A DNA stretch of 64,000 nucleotides from Colocasia esculenta (taxonomy: Eukaryota; Streptophyta; Magnoliopsida; Alismatales; Araceae), in contig CM024753.1 in the NCBI GenBank assembly GCA_014218235.1, positions 8,427,146-8,491,145 on the forward strand, given 5' to 3'. The notes beneath the pieces were generated by a model that worked only from the letters and a program-made list of their open reading frames with translations, had not been told where the DNA came from and did not search any database. The translations under genes and the position numbers were made by a program. This document shows positions 1 through 11,477 of the stretch, one piece after another. The number at the start of each line of letters is the position of its first letter. Positions within the stretch are counted from its first letter, which is position 1.

Positions 1-433
1 GGTTAATAGCAAAGACTTAAAAATAAGCAGGAATTAGACGGCGCAAAAAAATCTGACAAAAACTTAAAATTAATGTCAGATCTGTGTCTATAACTAATCA
101 TTAATTCTCCCTGTATTATATGATTACTTTATCCAAAACATGGCAAATGTGCCACTGAGGTATACAACGTCATGTGACCGCAGATGGTAATTAAATGGCT
201 ACTGCCGTAAGAGAATCGGGAGATGTGACCGTACGTTATAACGTGATGTAACCCCTGATTTAACACACAATGCCATGTCAATTAGGAAGCACCACGTAAG
301 CGATCGCTCTTGTCAAGCTCTCTCTCTCTCTTACAGTAAATATGTAATAATTTCTCTTATTATATATAAATATGAAGGAATGCGTGCGTGGCTGCAGAAG
401 ACGTCCTTGGTCGTGCCGGTGACGGCCTGGAAG

Positions 434-1246
434 TAAGGCCGTCAACGGATCCAATAATATTGGGATTGGATTCGAATTTGTTTTCGATTATTTAGATATT
501 ATCTGATTATTAAATATTTGACGGAGCGAATTTCAGATATAGATATTATCTGGATAATAAACAGAACAGATACGAAAACGGATGATCTGCTCCGTTAAGA
601 TCAGCTTCTGAATAAAGAGGACCCCGGTTGGGTCGATCGGTTAGAACTCTTGCTTAAAAGCAAGAGGTCCCGAGTTCGATTCCTGGGGGGGGATTTACCT
701 GATTTACATGCAATCCTCGAGGGTGTAAATCCGGAGTTTTTCTGGTCAAGTGGGGTAAGGGCAATACGGGTATACGGAAAGTAGGAGCTGCCAAGTCCTG
801 ATCTTGGAGTTCACGAACACCATCCTGAGTCCGCAAAACCACACGGGACGGGATTTCCTCGTTATCAAAAAAAAAAGATCCGCTTCTGAATAAAATTATT
901 TTTTACCATTATATTTTAGCTCTAATGATTCATATATAATATATATAATTTATAATATAAATATATATATATTAATTTTTTGTTTAGAAAATATTTTTGA
1001 CATTATATTAAAAAACATATATATTTTTAATTTTTTTATTATTTTTAGATCACTTATATCTTTTATTAAATTTATATTTTCGAAGCGGATAATATTCGTA
1101 TCCGCTCCGAATCTGAAATTCCGATTAAATTATCCGCTCCGTATTCGAATTATATTCAAAGCGGATACGAATTATCCGATTAACTATTCGGATCGGAACC
1201 GGAAAAAACTCATATCCGCTACGTATCTGCTCCGTTGACAGCCCTA
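434..1246. mobile_element. Non-autonomous hAT-like element
   Basis: The ends are inverted: TAAGGCCGTCAACGGA on the left and, read in reverse complement, TAGGGCTGTCAACGGA on the right. The flanks CCTGGAAG (426-433) and CCCGGAAG (1247-1254) form an 8-bp target-site duplication with one mismatch, the length typical of hAT elements. Copy 2 of the surrounding duplication has the empty site near 4427. The interior is AT-rich with repeated GGATAT/ATCCG subterminal motifs and no transposase. A SINE is nested at 617-876. A related element without the SINE lies at about 50138-50675. Confidence 0.85.
617..876 (+). mobile_element. tRNA-derived SINE with poly(A) tail
   Basis: The head looks like a tRNA-type RNA polymerase III promoter: an A-box-like GGTCGATCGGTTAGAAC near 631 and a B box GAGTTCGATTCC near 671. 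The body ends in ten A residues (867-876). It is flanked by a 20-bp duplication (597-616 and 875-894, AAGATC[A/C]GCTTCTGAATAAA, one mismatch). The related hAT element at 50.3 kb shows the uninterrupted sequence, which confirms the insertion. The open frame on the other strand is not a gene. Confidence 0.85.
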
Positions 1247-1755
1247 CCCGGAAGAGGAAAACCAGTGGTGAAACGATGAGGTGACTGGTCGACATGTCGT
1301 GGAGGTGGAAGATCTCCACTGGAGCTACCCTGCAGCCCGGCGGTGTCAACATTGTTTAGTACGTATCTTCTAAGTTCCACTGTGCAAGCTTGAGGAGGTC
1401 TCGAGTGAGGAGGCAGGCAAGAAACGAAGACGACGGTGGGCAAGATCATGATGATGATGGGTGGGAGATTGAGGATGATCATGTCATCGAGGTTGGTCGG
1501 GGTAGGACAGCAGCAAAAGGTTGTGGCCGCGGATAGCTGGACTCAAGAACTTTATACAGTGAAGTTATTTTTTTAAAAAAATAATTTAATTAATTTAAGA
1601 AAAAATTATATTTATTAATAAATTTTAAAAAATTAATGAGAGCACGGATCTCATTGGTTCTTCTCTAGATCTATCATTGTGGCTGCAATTCTTCAACCCT
1701 GCATATTAGAGAGAAGGAGAAGGGGAGATGTCGCGGTTGGTAAGATTGTTTTGGA

Positions 1756-2269
1756 TAGGACTGCAAACGAAACTTGATATTTTGATATTTCGACTCGATT
1801 CTGATAAAAAATTATCGATTTCAGAATTGAAAAATGATACCGATAATTTATCAGAATCGGTATCGGATATTCTGATAAGCTATTGAAATCGGAAATAGGA
1901 CTGCAAACGAAACTTGATATTTCGATATTTCAACTCGGTTTTGATAAAAATTATCGGTTTCAGAATTGAAAAATGATACCGATAATTTAACGGAATCGGT
2001 ATCGGATATTTGATAAACTATTGAAATCGGAAATGGAATTAAAAAATAATCAGAATCGGTATCGGTTATTTCGATAAATTATCTATAAATTCAAAAAGTA
2101 AAACCATAGTAGCATCTTAGTTTATCGGAATTTCAGTTTCGTAATGTTATCAGAATCGAAATAATCATTTCAATTTTATCGAAATCGGAATCGAAATTAT
2201 AATTTGGTTATCGAAATCAAAATCGAAATCTGTGTTTTCGATTCCGAATCCGACCCGTTTGCAACCCTA
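1756..2269. mobile_element. hAT-like MITE with duplicated 5' end
   Basis: The termini are TAGGACTGCAAACG and, in reverse complement, TAGGGTTGCAAACG. A perfect 8-bp duplication GTTTTGGA flanks the element (1748-1755 and 2270-2277). The second segmental copy has the empty site at about 4920-4945. The first ~140 bp, including the terminal motif, occur twice in tandem (from 1757 and from about 1897). The interior is full of TATCGGAATC-type subterminal motifs and has no coding capacity. Confidence 0.88.
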
Positions 2270-2277
2270 GTTTTGGA

Positions 2278-3315
2278 CAACAGACTATTAATTAAGAAAA
2301 ATGTTTGGAACTGATAATAAAATTTAAATGAATTATTTATCAAGTAATTTTAATGGTCGGAGAAAAAAAGAAAGAAAGAATTATAAGATCATTAGTTAAT
2401 AAGATTGTTTGACAAGTGTAATTATTGCAAGAAAAAATGCTGATTGAGATCGAATGGCTTAGTCTCTAGCTATTTGATTGTGATTCAGCTATATATAGGT
2501 GCAAATAGTCATTGAATCAAGACCGAACTGTGGCGAAAGACGTCGACCAAGAGCTTCTGGTTACAAATTTACGACAGAATAATATTCTTTGTCACTAATC
2601 GATCCCAATTTTGAGATCGAAAATAGTTAATTTTATTCGATTTCAAACAATCTTGATCATAATTTGATCTCAACACTTTGAGACCAAATTATTTCAGTGA
2701 CAATTTAATCTCTATTTTGAGACTAAATTGTTATCAATATTTCGATCATAATTTGTTCCTAGAATAGAGACCGAATTATCATCTAACTTATTTCGATCTC
2801 AATATTTGTCAATTTTAATTATTAAAAATATTAAGTGATCAATTGATCTCCATTTTGAGACCGACTTATGATTGAAATATTCGATCTCAAAATCGATCTC
2901 TATTTATTTGTAATGTATAATCCACTTAAATTTGTCATTACCTAATGAGAACAATAGAATCTGTGTACAACCTACATTTTTTTTAAACGTAAGTTAACAT
3001 TTGTAGTATGCTATCTAAAATAAGATTATGTGAAATGAGTACACCATTCCTTTTCAAGTTTATATATATATATATATATAATCCTACTTTTTCGCCACAA
3101 TGATCAGTGTAGCGAAAACGAGGCGAGGAGGAGACCGACGACTGGGGACTAGAAAGGGGACTAGTTTAACGATCGATCGAAGAAGTTTCCCGGACAGGAC
3201 ACTAGGACAGATGTGCCGGCCATGATGTTGCTTCACAGAGACAGCAGTACTTGTCCACTTTAGACCGTGTGAACAGATCAAAAGGAAGATAGCGTTCGAG
3301 GATAATATAGGCTAG
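2278..3315. other. AT-rich noncoding tail of duplication copy 1
   Basis: There is no recognisable gene. Between about 2590 and 2910 the palindromic motif ATCTCAATTTTGAGAT and close variants recur, as in the matching part of copy 2 (5240-5540). A short TA microsatellite sits at 3062-3080. Confidence 0.6.
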
Positions 3316-4163
3316 TACGTACTCAAAAAAAAATACCATGCATCAAGACGTTGCTCCGTTTTGCCAACGGTATTCGGAAAGTATTCATCAAGGTAGCCTG
3401 TCGACGCTGTCGTGATCATTACGGTACTCATTTGCTACATTCCTTGGTCAGCAACGACCAATTGTTGCATGCAATTCAAAAGTATCGTCTTCAAAATCTC
3501 GGCCACTTTGGCAAGCTGTTTAACCATGGGCAAGGGGAGGGTAATTAAGTCTTGAGTAATTAGTGGTAACTTAGGTTCATTTGGAAAGGGAGTATTGCCT
3601 ATTAATCTGAAATACCCAATTAAGATAATTCTCTTTACTCAGGGGGTCACCTACCCACTCCCAGGGGACGTGGAACAAAAAATTACACTTGTGTACGTAG
3701 ATACTTTTTTTATACTTTTTTATATTATTTAGTATTTTTATACACATGTGAAATGTGTAAATTTTTTATATTTTTTTTAATAGATGACTACATTTGGAGA
3801 AGATGGGTTATCTATTCAACTCTATTTTATTTTCAAAATAAGATGAATTAATTTTTGAATTATCAATACTTGATTAATCTACTCATAATTTTTTAACCTG
3901 AAACCAATTAATGACGGTTAATATCGTTTAGTTATCACACCATTTGATTTGGGCACTCTTGGCCCCGTTTCCGCGTACGTAGTGCTGCCAGTAAAAATAG
4001 TAAAGTCTATGGCATCAGCCGCATACACATGATTAATATTATAGGTTGTTGCCTGAAAATTATCATTCTTACACACACAAAGAAATCATAAAAATGTCAT
4101 GTTGATGTAAATATTTTTCTATATATCATTACTTGAAATAATGTTGGTAGAATATTTTCTTAT
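3316..4163. other. Spacer between duplication copies, no gene seen
   Basis: AT-rich sequence with no recognisable coding region, RNA gene or transposon end. The 65-codon open frame at 3351-3548 has no recognisable features. Confidence 0.5.
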
Positions 4164-6025
4164 ATATTATTACTTTATCTAAAACATTGCTAAGTTACTG
4201 CCGTAAGAGAATCCGGAGATGTGACCGTAACGTTATAAGGTGATGTAACCCTGATTTAACACACAATGCCATGTCAATTAAGAAGCACCACGTAAGCGGT
4301 CGCTTTTGTCAAGCTCTCTCTCTCTCTTACACAGTAAATATATATGTATTAATGTCTCTTATTATATATAAATATTAATGAAGGAATGCGTGGCTGCAGA
4401 AGACGTCCTTCGTGCCGGTGACGGCCCGGACGAGGAAGGCCGGTGGTGAACCGATGAGGTGACTGGTCGGTCGACAAATGGCGTCGTGGAGGTGGAAGAT
4501 CTCCACTGGAGCTGCCCTTGCAGCGCGGTGTCAATGTTGTTTTAGTGTCTTCCGAGTTCTACGCACTGTGCAAACCTCATGAGGAGGTAGGCAAGAAACG
4601 AAGAAGACGATTGGGCAAGATCATGATGACGATGATGAGTGGAAGATTGGGGATGATCCTGTCATCGAGAGGTTGTTCGGGGTAGGACAGCAGCAAAAGG
4701 TGGTGGCCGCGCGCGGATAGCCGGCCGGACTCAAGAGTTTTATACAGTGAAGTTATTTTTAAAAAATCTAATTAAATTAATTTAATAAAAATTTAAAAAT
4801 TTAATGAGATCATGTGTTCTCATTAGTTCTTCTCTAGATTGACACTGTGGCCGCGATTCCTCAACCCTGCAGACTAGAGAGAGAAGGGAGGAGGGGAGAT
4901 GCCGGGGCTGGCAAGATTATGTTTGGACTACAACGGCTATTAATTAAAAAACATGTTTGGAATTAATTGATATAAAGTTTAAATCATGAATTGTTTATCA
5001 AATAATTTTAATGGAAAAAAAGAAAGATTTGACAAAATCATTAGTATAAAATTGTTTGACAAGTAATTATTACAAGAAAAAATGTCGATCGGGATCTAAT
5101 TATGGTTTGGTCTCTAATTATTTGATTGCGATTCAGCTATATATAGGTGTAGATAGCGATTGAATCAAGACCGAACTGTGGTGAAAGTCGCCAGCCAAGA
5201 ATTTCTAATCACAAATTTACGACAGATCATAATATTTTTGGTCGCTAATCGATCTCAATTTTGAGATCAAAAATAATTAATTTTATTCAATTTCAAACAA
5301 TCTTAATCATAATTTGATCTCGACATTCGAGGACCAAATTATTTCAGTGACAATTTAATCTCTATTTTGAGACTAAAATGTTATCAATATTTCAATCATA
5401 ATTTGGTCTCTGAATCATCACCTAACTTATTTTAATCTCAATAATTTTCAATTTTAACTATTGAAAATATCCGGTGATAATTTAATCTCTATTTTGAGAC
5501 TGATTTATAATTGAAATATTCAATCTCAAAATCGATATCTATTTATTTGTAGTGTATAATCCACCTAAATTTCTCATTAACTAATGAGAACATTAATAGA
5601 ATCTGTGTACAGCATACAATTTTGTTAACGTAAATTAACATTTGTAATATGCTATCTAAAATAACATCAAGTAAAATGAGTTTACCATTCGTTTTCAAGT
5701 TTTTTTTAAAAAAATCTTATATATATCTAACTTTTTAGCCACAATGATCAGGGTAGCGAAAACGAGGCGAGGAGGAGACCGACGACTGGAGACTAGTTTA
5801 GGGGAGTTGCGTGGAAGCCCGAAACGATACCAGGACAGATGTGTGACCACCTAAACTTTGCTTCTCCTTCCGTCACCATCGTCATCAAGTCTTGTGTTTT
5901 CCTACTTCAAGGATCCTGCTAAAGAACATATGCGGCATCATGCTGCTTCACAGAGGCAGCACTGGTCACTTGTAGACCGTGTGAACATAACAAAAAAAAG
6001 ATGACATTAAGAGGACTATACAGTA
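4164..6025. repeat. Segmental duplication, copy 2 (without the two hAT insertions)
   Basis: This is the second copy of the 115-3315 segment. It keeps the empty sites for both hAT insertions (near 4427 and 4935), so it preserves the pre-insertion arrangement. Small indels and substitutions are scattered throughout, so the duplication is not recent. About 70 bp near 5850-5935 is present here and absent from copy 1. No intact gene is visible. Confidence 0.85.
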
Positions 6026-6230
6026 TACACTAACTTTAAGCAAAACCACACTTTTTGTTATCTGCGGCAAGTCGCTACCTTTTTTTTCGTTGCTGGGTAT
6101 CATCATGACCCTACACTTAGCACTTTGGTATCATCTAAAAATCTATGTTGTTTCGTTAGCACAGTACTGCTTGTAGTTGTGGGCACTCTGGGCTGTGTCT
6201 CTACGCAGTACTGTACATAATTAAAAGTAA

Positions 6231-6394
6231 GAGAAAGATTTATTACACTTACATATATATTACATTTTAAGTGTAATATGATTAGATAATAACTCATGTG
6301 ACACTTCTCATCTGAGGAATGATAAGTGACAATTCAATTGTTAGATGTCACATAAATTTATTACTTAATCATATAAGTGCAATAAATCTTTTTC
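6231..6394. mobile_element. Foldback MITE, Mutator-like
   Basis: A 164-bp AT-rich element that is nearly one long inverted repeat. The left end starts GAGAAAGATTTATTACACTT and the right end in reverse complement starts GAAAAAGATTTATTGCACTT. It is flanked by a perfect 9-bp duplication TAAAAGTAA (6222-6230 and 6395-6403). Nine base pairs is the length typical of Mutator-like elements. It has no coding capacity. Confidence 0.8.
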
Positions 6395-6403
6395 TAAAAG
6401 TAA

Positions 6404-6963
6404 CGAATGTCTATCGCAATACATAACAAAGAGGCTGTTACAAGTAACATCACAAGTGTATTGAGGATGATCTAAAAAACTTCAAATAAGAAAGATTCAT
6501 GTCATTATAACACCTCTCTTTTTTTAGATTTTTTTAAAAATAATTTTATTTTAAAAAAAAATTTACACAAAGATACCCAATTCTAACATATTTATAAATA
6601 TATGTCTCGGACTTACAATGATTTAGTGTCACTTACATATTTTATCGGTAACTTACACTCTTTTTATGTAATTTACACTAATATGGTAAGTTAAATGAAT
6701 CAATATTTATTATATTAAAATCGTATAAGTTACAGATAAAATGTGTAAGTTACAATATATATATATATAAATATATATAAATATATTAAATCAGTGTAAG
6801 TGAGAGATATAAATTTGTAAATATATTAAAATTGGATAAATTATGTAATTTTTTAAAATATCATTATTAAAAAAAATCTTTTTTTTTTGGCTTGCGGATC
6901 CCAAGGTTCATGTGGCCCGGAGATCTCACAAAGTAAGCTGCTCACGAACAACTGAACAAGGAA
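6404..6963. other. AT-rich region, no gene seen
   Basis: Low-complexity AT-rich sequence. From 6610 to 6830 short motifs such as TAAGTTAC and GTAACTTA recur in both orientations, suggesting an eroded foldback element whose ends I could not define. Confidence 0.4.
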
Positions 6964-6969
6964 AGCTGC

Positions 6970-7260
6970 GTGAAGTATGGAACACCTCGAAATCTCCAGA
7001 CAGGGAAGAGAAGAACGTGTGGGGCCTGTCGTTTCTCCGGCCGGCGGATGCTGCCGCCCCCCCAGCGTGGCTCCTGTCTGATCTTTGAACAAGACAATGT
7101 TGATCCCGCCACCCCAACCCCTGGCTTTGAGTGGGAACGACGGTCGACGGTGACACAGTCCGACTGGGATATATCTTGCAGAATCGAGTCATCAGCAGAG
7201 GCCGACAGAGAGAAGACGATGATGATGCTTTCACACACACACACCCCACCGGGGTCTTAA
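6970..7260 (+). CDS. Unrecognised 96-codon open frame, possible exon
   Basis: This frame has more balanced base composition than its AT-rich surroundings. It reads as plausible protein: Arg/Cys-rich near residues 13-25 (KRRTCGACRFSGRR), then a segment with PATPTPGFEWERR and SDWDISCRIE. I do not recognise the family. The opposite strand is open over the same stretch (6926-7249), so the coding strand is uncertain. There is no clear promoter or splice context. It could be a relic exon or chance. Confidence 0.25.
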   Translation: MKYGTPRNLQTGKRRTCGACRFSGRRMLPPPQRGSCLIFEQDNVDPATPTPGFEWERRSTVTQSDWDISCRIESSAEADREKTMMMLSHTHTPPGS

Positions 7261-8640
7261 TCTATTTGGTTTTGTACTAATTACTTATGAAGGGAGATTA
7301 TGGAAGAGAGAGAGAGAGAGAGAGATTGTTTAACCCATCGATCCCATCCAGCTCACCTCTCAGCAAATTAGTTTAAAAATAAGAGAAGCATTTGATGCAC
7401 GTCGCATAAGAGATGGTGTGTATGTACAACATCTTTTCTATCCATGTCAATATAATGGGTAGCACAATACGCACACATTACCTAACTCTCAGAGTGTTAG
7501 AAAGTCTATGATGAGCGGCATAATAGGGGGACAGTGTGCACGCACATTATTTAGATATCGATGTGTACTAAAACTTTCCTAAAACTAATAATTTGAGAAG
7601 ATTTGCTCAAGTTTAAGTCACTCTTTTGATTTGGGCTTTGAGCTGAGCCAAGTTGGGGTTGAAAAAAAGCTGCAAACATTTTTTATCTACATACTAGTTC
7701 TATGCTGGCACAAAAAATATCAAAAAAATAAATAAATTTATAATTAATATAAGTTATATTAATATCCATTGAGCATAAAACTGAATTAGAATAATTTTAA
7801 ATAGAGTTTTCTTAGAAAACGGAGATGCGTGAGAAAAACAAATAAAAAGAGAGCTATATTTTGTGATAGCTATATTTTGAGAGCTATATTTGAGGAGGAA
7901 GGGGAGCGATTTGAATTTTCTTGCAGTAAAATCTGTCTTAAGATTGGTAAGATGGCTTTGACAAGAAAGAAATTAGGAAGGACGGCGCAGTTTGAAGTTT
8001 CTTGCAGGAAAATCTGTTTTAAATTAGCAAGTAAGCTAGACTTATACTGTTAGACATGAGCTAAATTGACAAAGGGATCTTTCATATCTTTTGTGATTTT
8101 TTTTTTGGAATATATAGTAGGAAAAAATCATCTTAATGTTGTCCTAGTAATATTTAGATTGTATTTTATTATAATAACTAGTTCTATATCCGTGATCGCA
8201 TGGAAAATTATTAGATTTGAATAAATAAAATTTGTAAGTCGTATACATAAGGTTAATAGTATTTATTATTAATATAATATTTAAAGAAAAGGAATTATTC
8301 AAAAATATATAATGTCTTTTTATTATTTTTAGAAAAAGAGAGAAGATGTATCGATGAAGAGAGTAAAATGGGAAAGAGTTTTGAAAAAAGATACGAGTTT
8401 TTAGAAAAAGTGGGATGTTTAATAGAAATTTTTAATGGGAAAGAAAGAGAGGAGAAAAATTACATTAGCAAGTTTTTATATTAACAAAGTATGACGAGAA
8501 AAAATTCATCTTGATACTGCCACGTGACAGACTGTATTTTATTATAATAGTATAGATATAGATATGATGAAAAAAAAATATTTATTTATAAATAATCTGA
8601 CTTAGTCCGACCGGATCTGAAGTTTAAGTGGCACTTTTAA
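7261..8640. other. AT-rich intergenic DNA with MITE-like remnants
   Basis: No convincing gene. A GA microsatellite lies at 7303-7324. The pair TGTATTTTATTATAATA occurs near 8160 and 8531, and TTTCTTGCAG(T/G)AAAATCTGT occurs twice (7917, 7999), suggesting eroded repeated elements. The 74-codon frame at 7829-8053 arises from this repeat. Confidence 0.45.
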
Positions 8641-9164
8641 AGGGAGCTCCGTCAGTGGAGTCATCATGTTACCGAGACCTGCAAAGGGAAGGCTGACGTG
8701 GCGCGCTGGGTTGGCGGGCGGCCAGGGCGGGAGGTCTCAACGGAGAAAAGGAAAGGCCGTGGCGACCACCACCACCACCTCAGCAACGCGTCCAAAAATG
8801 CCAGGCCCACCAATCACCAAGATGGATGAGATCATGAGTCAGAGAGAGGAGAGAGAGAGAGAGAGAGGACTTTGTTCGTCTGATGATGACTAGGGGAGTC
8901 TTCTTCGGAGGGCGGAACCATCTCAGCCGTCCAAATGATCACAGGGACCCACTTCCAGATGCTTCCTGCGCCGTTCCTTACGAGGAAGGACTTGGCGTTC
9001 TTGGGGAGCAATCCTAACCGTCCATCGCGTAGACCCGATATTAGGAAAAAAAAAAGCTTCCTTGCCATGCAAGGCGTGTGAAGGGAAGCGCGTTGGTGAT
9101 ATCTCCACCGTTGATCCACCACTTCCTCGATCTAACCGATCCGATGGCCCACCCCCTTCCCTGG

Positions 9165-9178
9165 CATTTTTATATGAG
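9165..9178 (+). promoter_or_regulatory. Putative TATA box of the HIPP gene
   Basis: TTTTTATATGA lies about 240 bp upstream of the HIPP start codon. It is followed by a C-rich, CT-rich leader (9205-9330) typical of plant 5' UTRs. The transcription start, probably near 9200, is inferred. Confidence 0.5.
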
Positions 9179-9410
9179 ATGGCTCGGTCCGATATCGCGT
9201 CATCGCCCTCCCCCCCATTTCCACAAAGGCAGCTCCCCCTCTCCGAAGCCGTCGCCAACGTTCCTCTGTTCCACCTCCGCAGGCCTCCAAGCCTCCTCCT
9301 CCTCCTCCGCCTCCTCCTCCTCGTCTGTTCTGCAACTGCGTTTGGTGAGCTTCTCTGTTTTAGAAGGATTCGGACAGCTAGCTTCGTGAGCTCCCCGCAG
9401 CCGAGGACTC

Positions 9411-10638
9411 ATGGGTAGCCCCGAAAAGGTTGGTTCTTTGTCTATCTTCCTTTGGTCTGTTTGGGACTTCTCCTTGCTCCGCTGTCTGCCGACGAAAAGT
9501 GTTGATCTTTGGATTTGTGCGGGATGGGGCTTCTTTTGTGGTTTTTGTTCCGCCCCTTTCTTTTTGATGATTGAGGCTGAGGGGGGAATTTTGGAATAAC
9601 CCATGTTTGATTCTTCCGACTCGGCGACCAGGATCATGGGAATTTCGGAATAACTCATAAAGATTCCTTCTTTCTAGGATCTCTTCGTCTCATGCGGCGA
9701 CTTCTCCTTTCTTGTACAACTCTCTGCTTGCTTATATACTTTTCCTCTTCCCCTGTTCCTCGAGGGATGTGAGAAATCTGGGGTTTCCCCCACGCTTATT
9801 TCGTTTGTTCTTTGGTTTCCAGTAGTTGCTTCGATTCAACTGAAGAGCGAGCTCAATTTGTTGCCCAGGGCATATCCTTGTTCTCCCCTCTCCCCAACGC
9901 TGTTTTTTTGTTTGTTTTGAAGGAGAACGTAACCATTTGTAGTAGCCCAACTATAATTTGAATTGCTCTTTTTTGCTTCTGGGCTGTGTCCTCCTGCAAG
10001 CAGCAAGCTTTTCCAGAAACCCCTCAGTCTGTTCATGGGTGATCCAATCGAGATAAATAAGAACCTGGGCCTGTATTAGTTGGTACATCTGCTGATACAG
10101 CTTTCTTTGGATGTGTTAATCTATTGCAGAAGGTGATCCTGAAACTGGATTTGCATGACGACAAGGCCAAGCAGAAGGCCATGAAGGCTGTATCAACGCT
10201 TTCAGGTATCAAACTCCCATCTCCCTTCCTCCCAACACGTGTATCTACTCTTCCTCCATGGCCAATGTTCTGCAAGTGCTTACAGCGGCATCCTCATCAT
10301 CATCATCTCCTTCTGATGCAGGCATCGACTCCATCGCCGTGGACATGAAGGACAAGAAGATGACGGTGATCGGGCTGGCGGACCCGGTGGACATAGTGGG
10401 GAAGCTGCGCAAGTTCTGGCACACGGAGATCCTCTCCATCGGCCCCGCCAAGGAGCCCAAGAAAGAGGAGGCCAAGAAGGAGGAGCCCAAGAAGGAAGAC
10501 GGCAAGAAAGAGGAGGAAAAGAAGGCCAACGAGATGCTCGCCAAGTACTTGGAGATGTGCAAGAGCCACCCCTACATGAACACCCGCTACGTCGTCTACA
10601 GCGCCGAGGAGGACCCCAATGCCTGCTCCATCATGTAA
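9411..10638 (+). CDS. Heavy-metal-associated isoprenylated plant protein (HIPP39-like), three exons
   Basis: Coding exons are 9411-9428, 10130-10205 and 10322-10638, joined by GT-AG introns (donors at 9429 and 10206; acceptors TTGCAG and GATGCAG). The product is 136 residues. Residues 7-72 form a heavy-metal-associated (HMA) fold beginning KVILKLDLHDDKAKQKAM. Residues 75-105 are Lys/Glu/Pro-rich, and the C-terminus is CSIM, a CaaX box expected to be farnesylated and so to tether the protein to membranes. The usual MxCxxC metal-binding loop is replaced by LDLHDD, with no cysteines. This is common in the HIPP39-type subgroup and suggests roles other than simple metal chelation. The first ATG is placed by the short 6-codon first exon, a layout common to HIPP genes. 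The third exon is GC-rich. The gene appears intact. Confidence 0.92.
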
Positions 10639-10960
10639 GTCTTCCCAGCCACGCCATGGCAGAAGCCCCTCAAGAACAACAGGGGCGGGGGAGGGGAGAT
10701 GGCGGCATTCTCTGTATAGAGGGATCGGCGGTGGGGGTTGGTGTCCAGTAGCATTCTAGTGAGGGTGATGTATAGGGAGGAACAAATAACACAAGTGTTG
10801 GTCGGATTGCCGTGAGCTATTTTTGTAGGGATTTAGCAGCTGTTCTAGCTATGGTTCTTATTTATTTGCAGCCATATTTCATAACTGTATACATATATAT
10901 ACATGATGTATGATGTATATGACAAGTGTAAGGATTAAAATTAATAAAAAAGCTCAATTC
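10639..10960 (+). other. 3' UTR region of the HIPP gene
   Basis: Noncoding sequence after the TAA. The region around 10930-10950 (AATTAATAAAAAAG) offers a plausible near-upstream polyadenylation element. The exact cleavage site cannot be read from sequence. Confidence 0.45.
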
Positions 10961-11470
10961 ACAGCTTGCACTGCTTTGTTTAATCACCCCAGTGGGGGTA
11001 ATGCCTTCCCATGATGGTTCCCACCAACACACCCCCCCTCTCCCCACCTTGGCTTGAGACTTGGGGGGGTCCCTTCACTTAGGTTTGAAGGCAAATGTTG
11101 ACCAGGATGAAAGCATTTTAATGGCACTAAATGTACGTCATTATTCATAAACTTCTTGTTTTTTTGTTCATTAATTTGTTTGTGAGCTCACGCAATGGGT
11201 TTCTTCCATTGGTGCCCTCTCATGGGAGATCAAAATGTTCTTTTAATTAGTCCCTCCCAACAGTTATATAAGATGGAGGTATCAATAAAAGTTGTATTAG
11301 TTTAATACTCATTAGCTAATAGGTGCCCCCGCACGAGCATAACACGCAGGGTCCCTGGAAGATTTAGAAAGGTGTACTAATTCCGCGTTACGACCCCTCC
11401 AAAGGGAAGATATCCTTCATGGTTTTTATAGGGCAAGCACGTCACAAATGGCTGGTCTGGTATTGTTTCT
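10961..11470. other. Intergenic, no gene seen
   Basis: Mixed-composition DNA with short C-runs. No open frame, RNA gene or transposon terminus is recognised. Confidence 0.4.
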
Positions 11471-11477
11471 GTCTGAA

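Larger units (their letters stand above)
115..3315. repeat. Segmental duplication, copy 1 (with insertions)
   Basis: This segment is repeated in the same orientation at about 4164-6025. Shared landmarks include the CTGCCGTAAGAGAATC stretch (203 and 4199), a CT-repeat near 318/4317, the block with AGATCTCCACTGGAGCT, and the AAACGAGGCGAGGAGGAGAC block (3115/5759). Removing the two insertions at 434-1246 and 1756-2269, each with one target-site copy, leaves about 1858 bp, against about 1862 bp for copy 2. Minus-strand frames in the GC-richer part (about 1250-1480) stay open longer than in copy 2, but I recognise no protein. The boundaries are approximate. Confidence 0.85.

Noticed and set aside
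631..685. Possible tRNA gene
   Set aside because: A- and B-box-like motifs are present, but no cloverleaf can be completed. The poly(A) tail and 20-bp flanking duplication show it is a SINE head.
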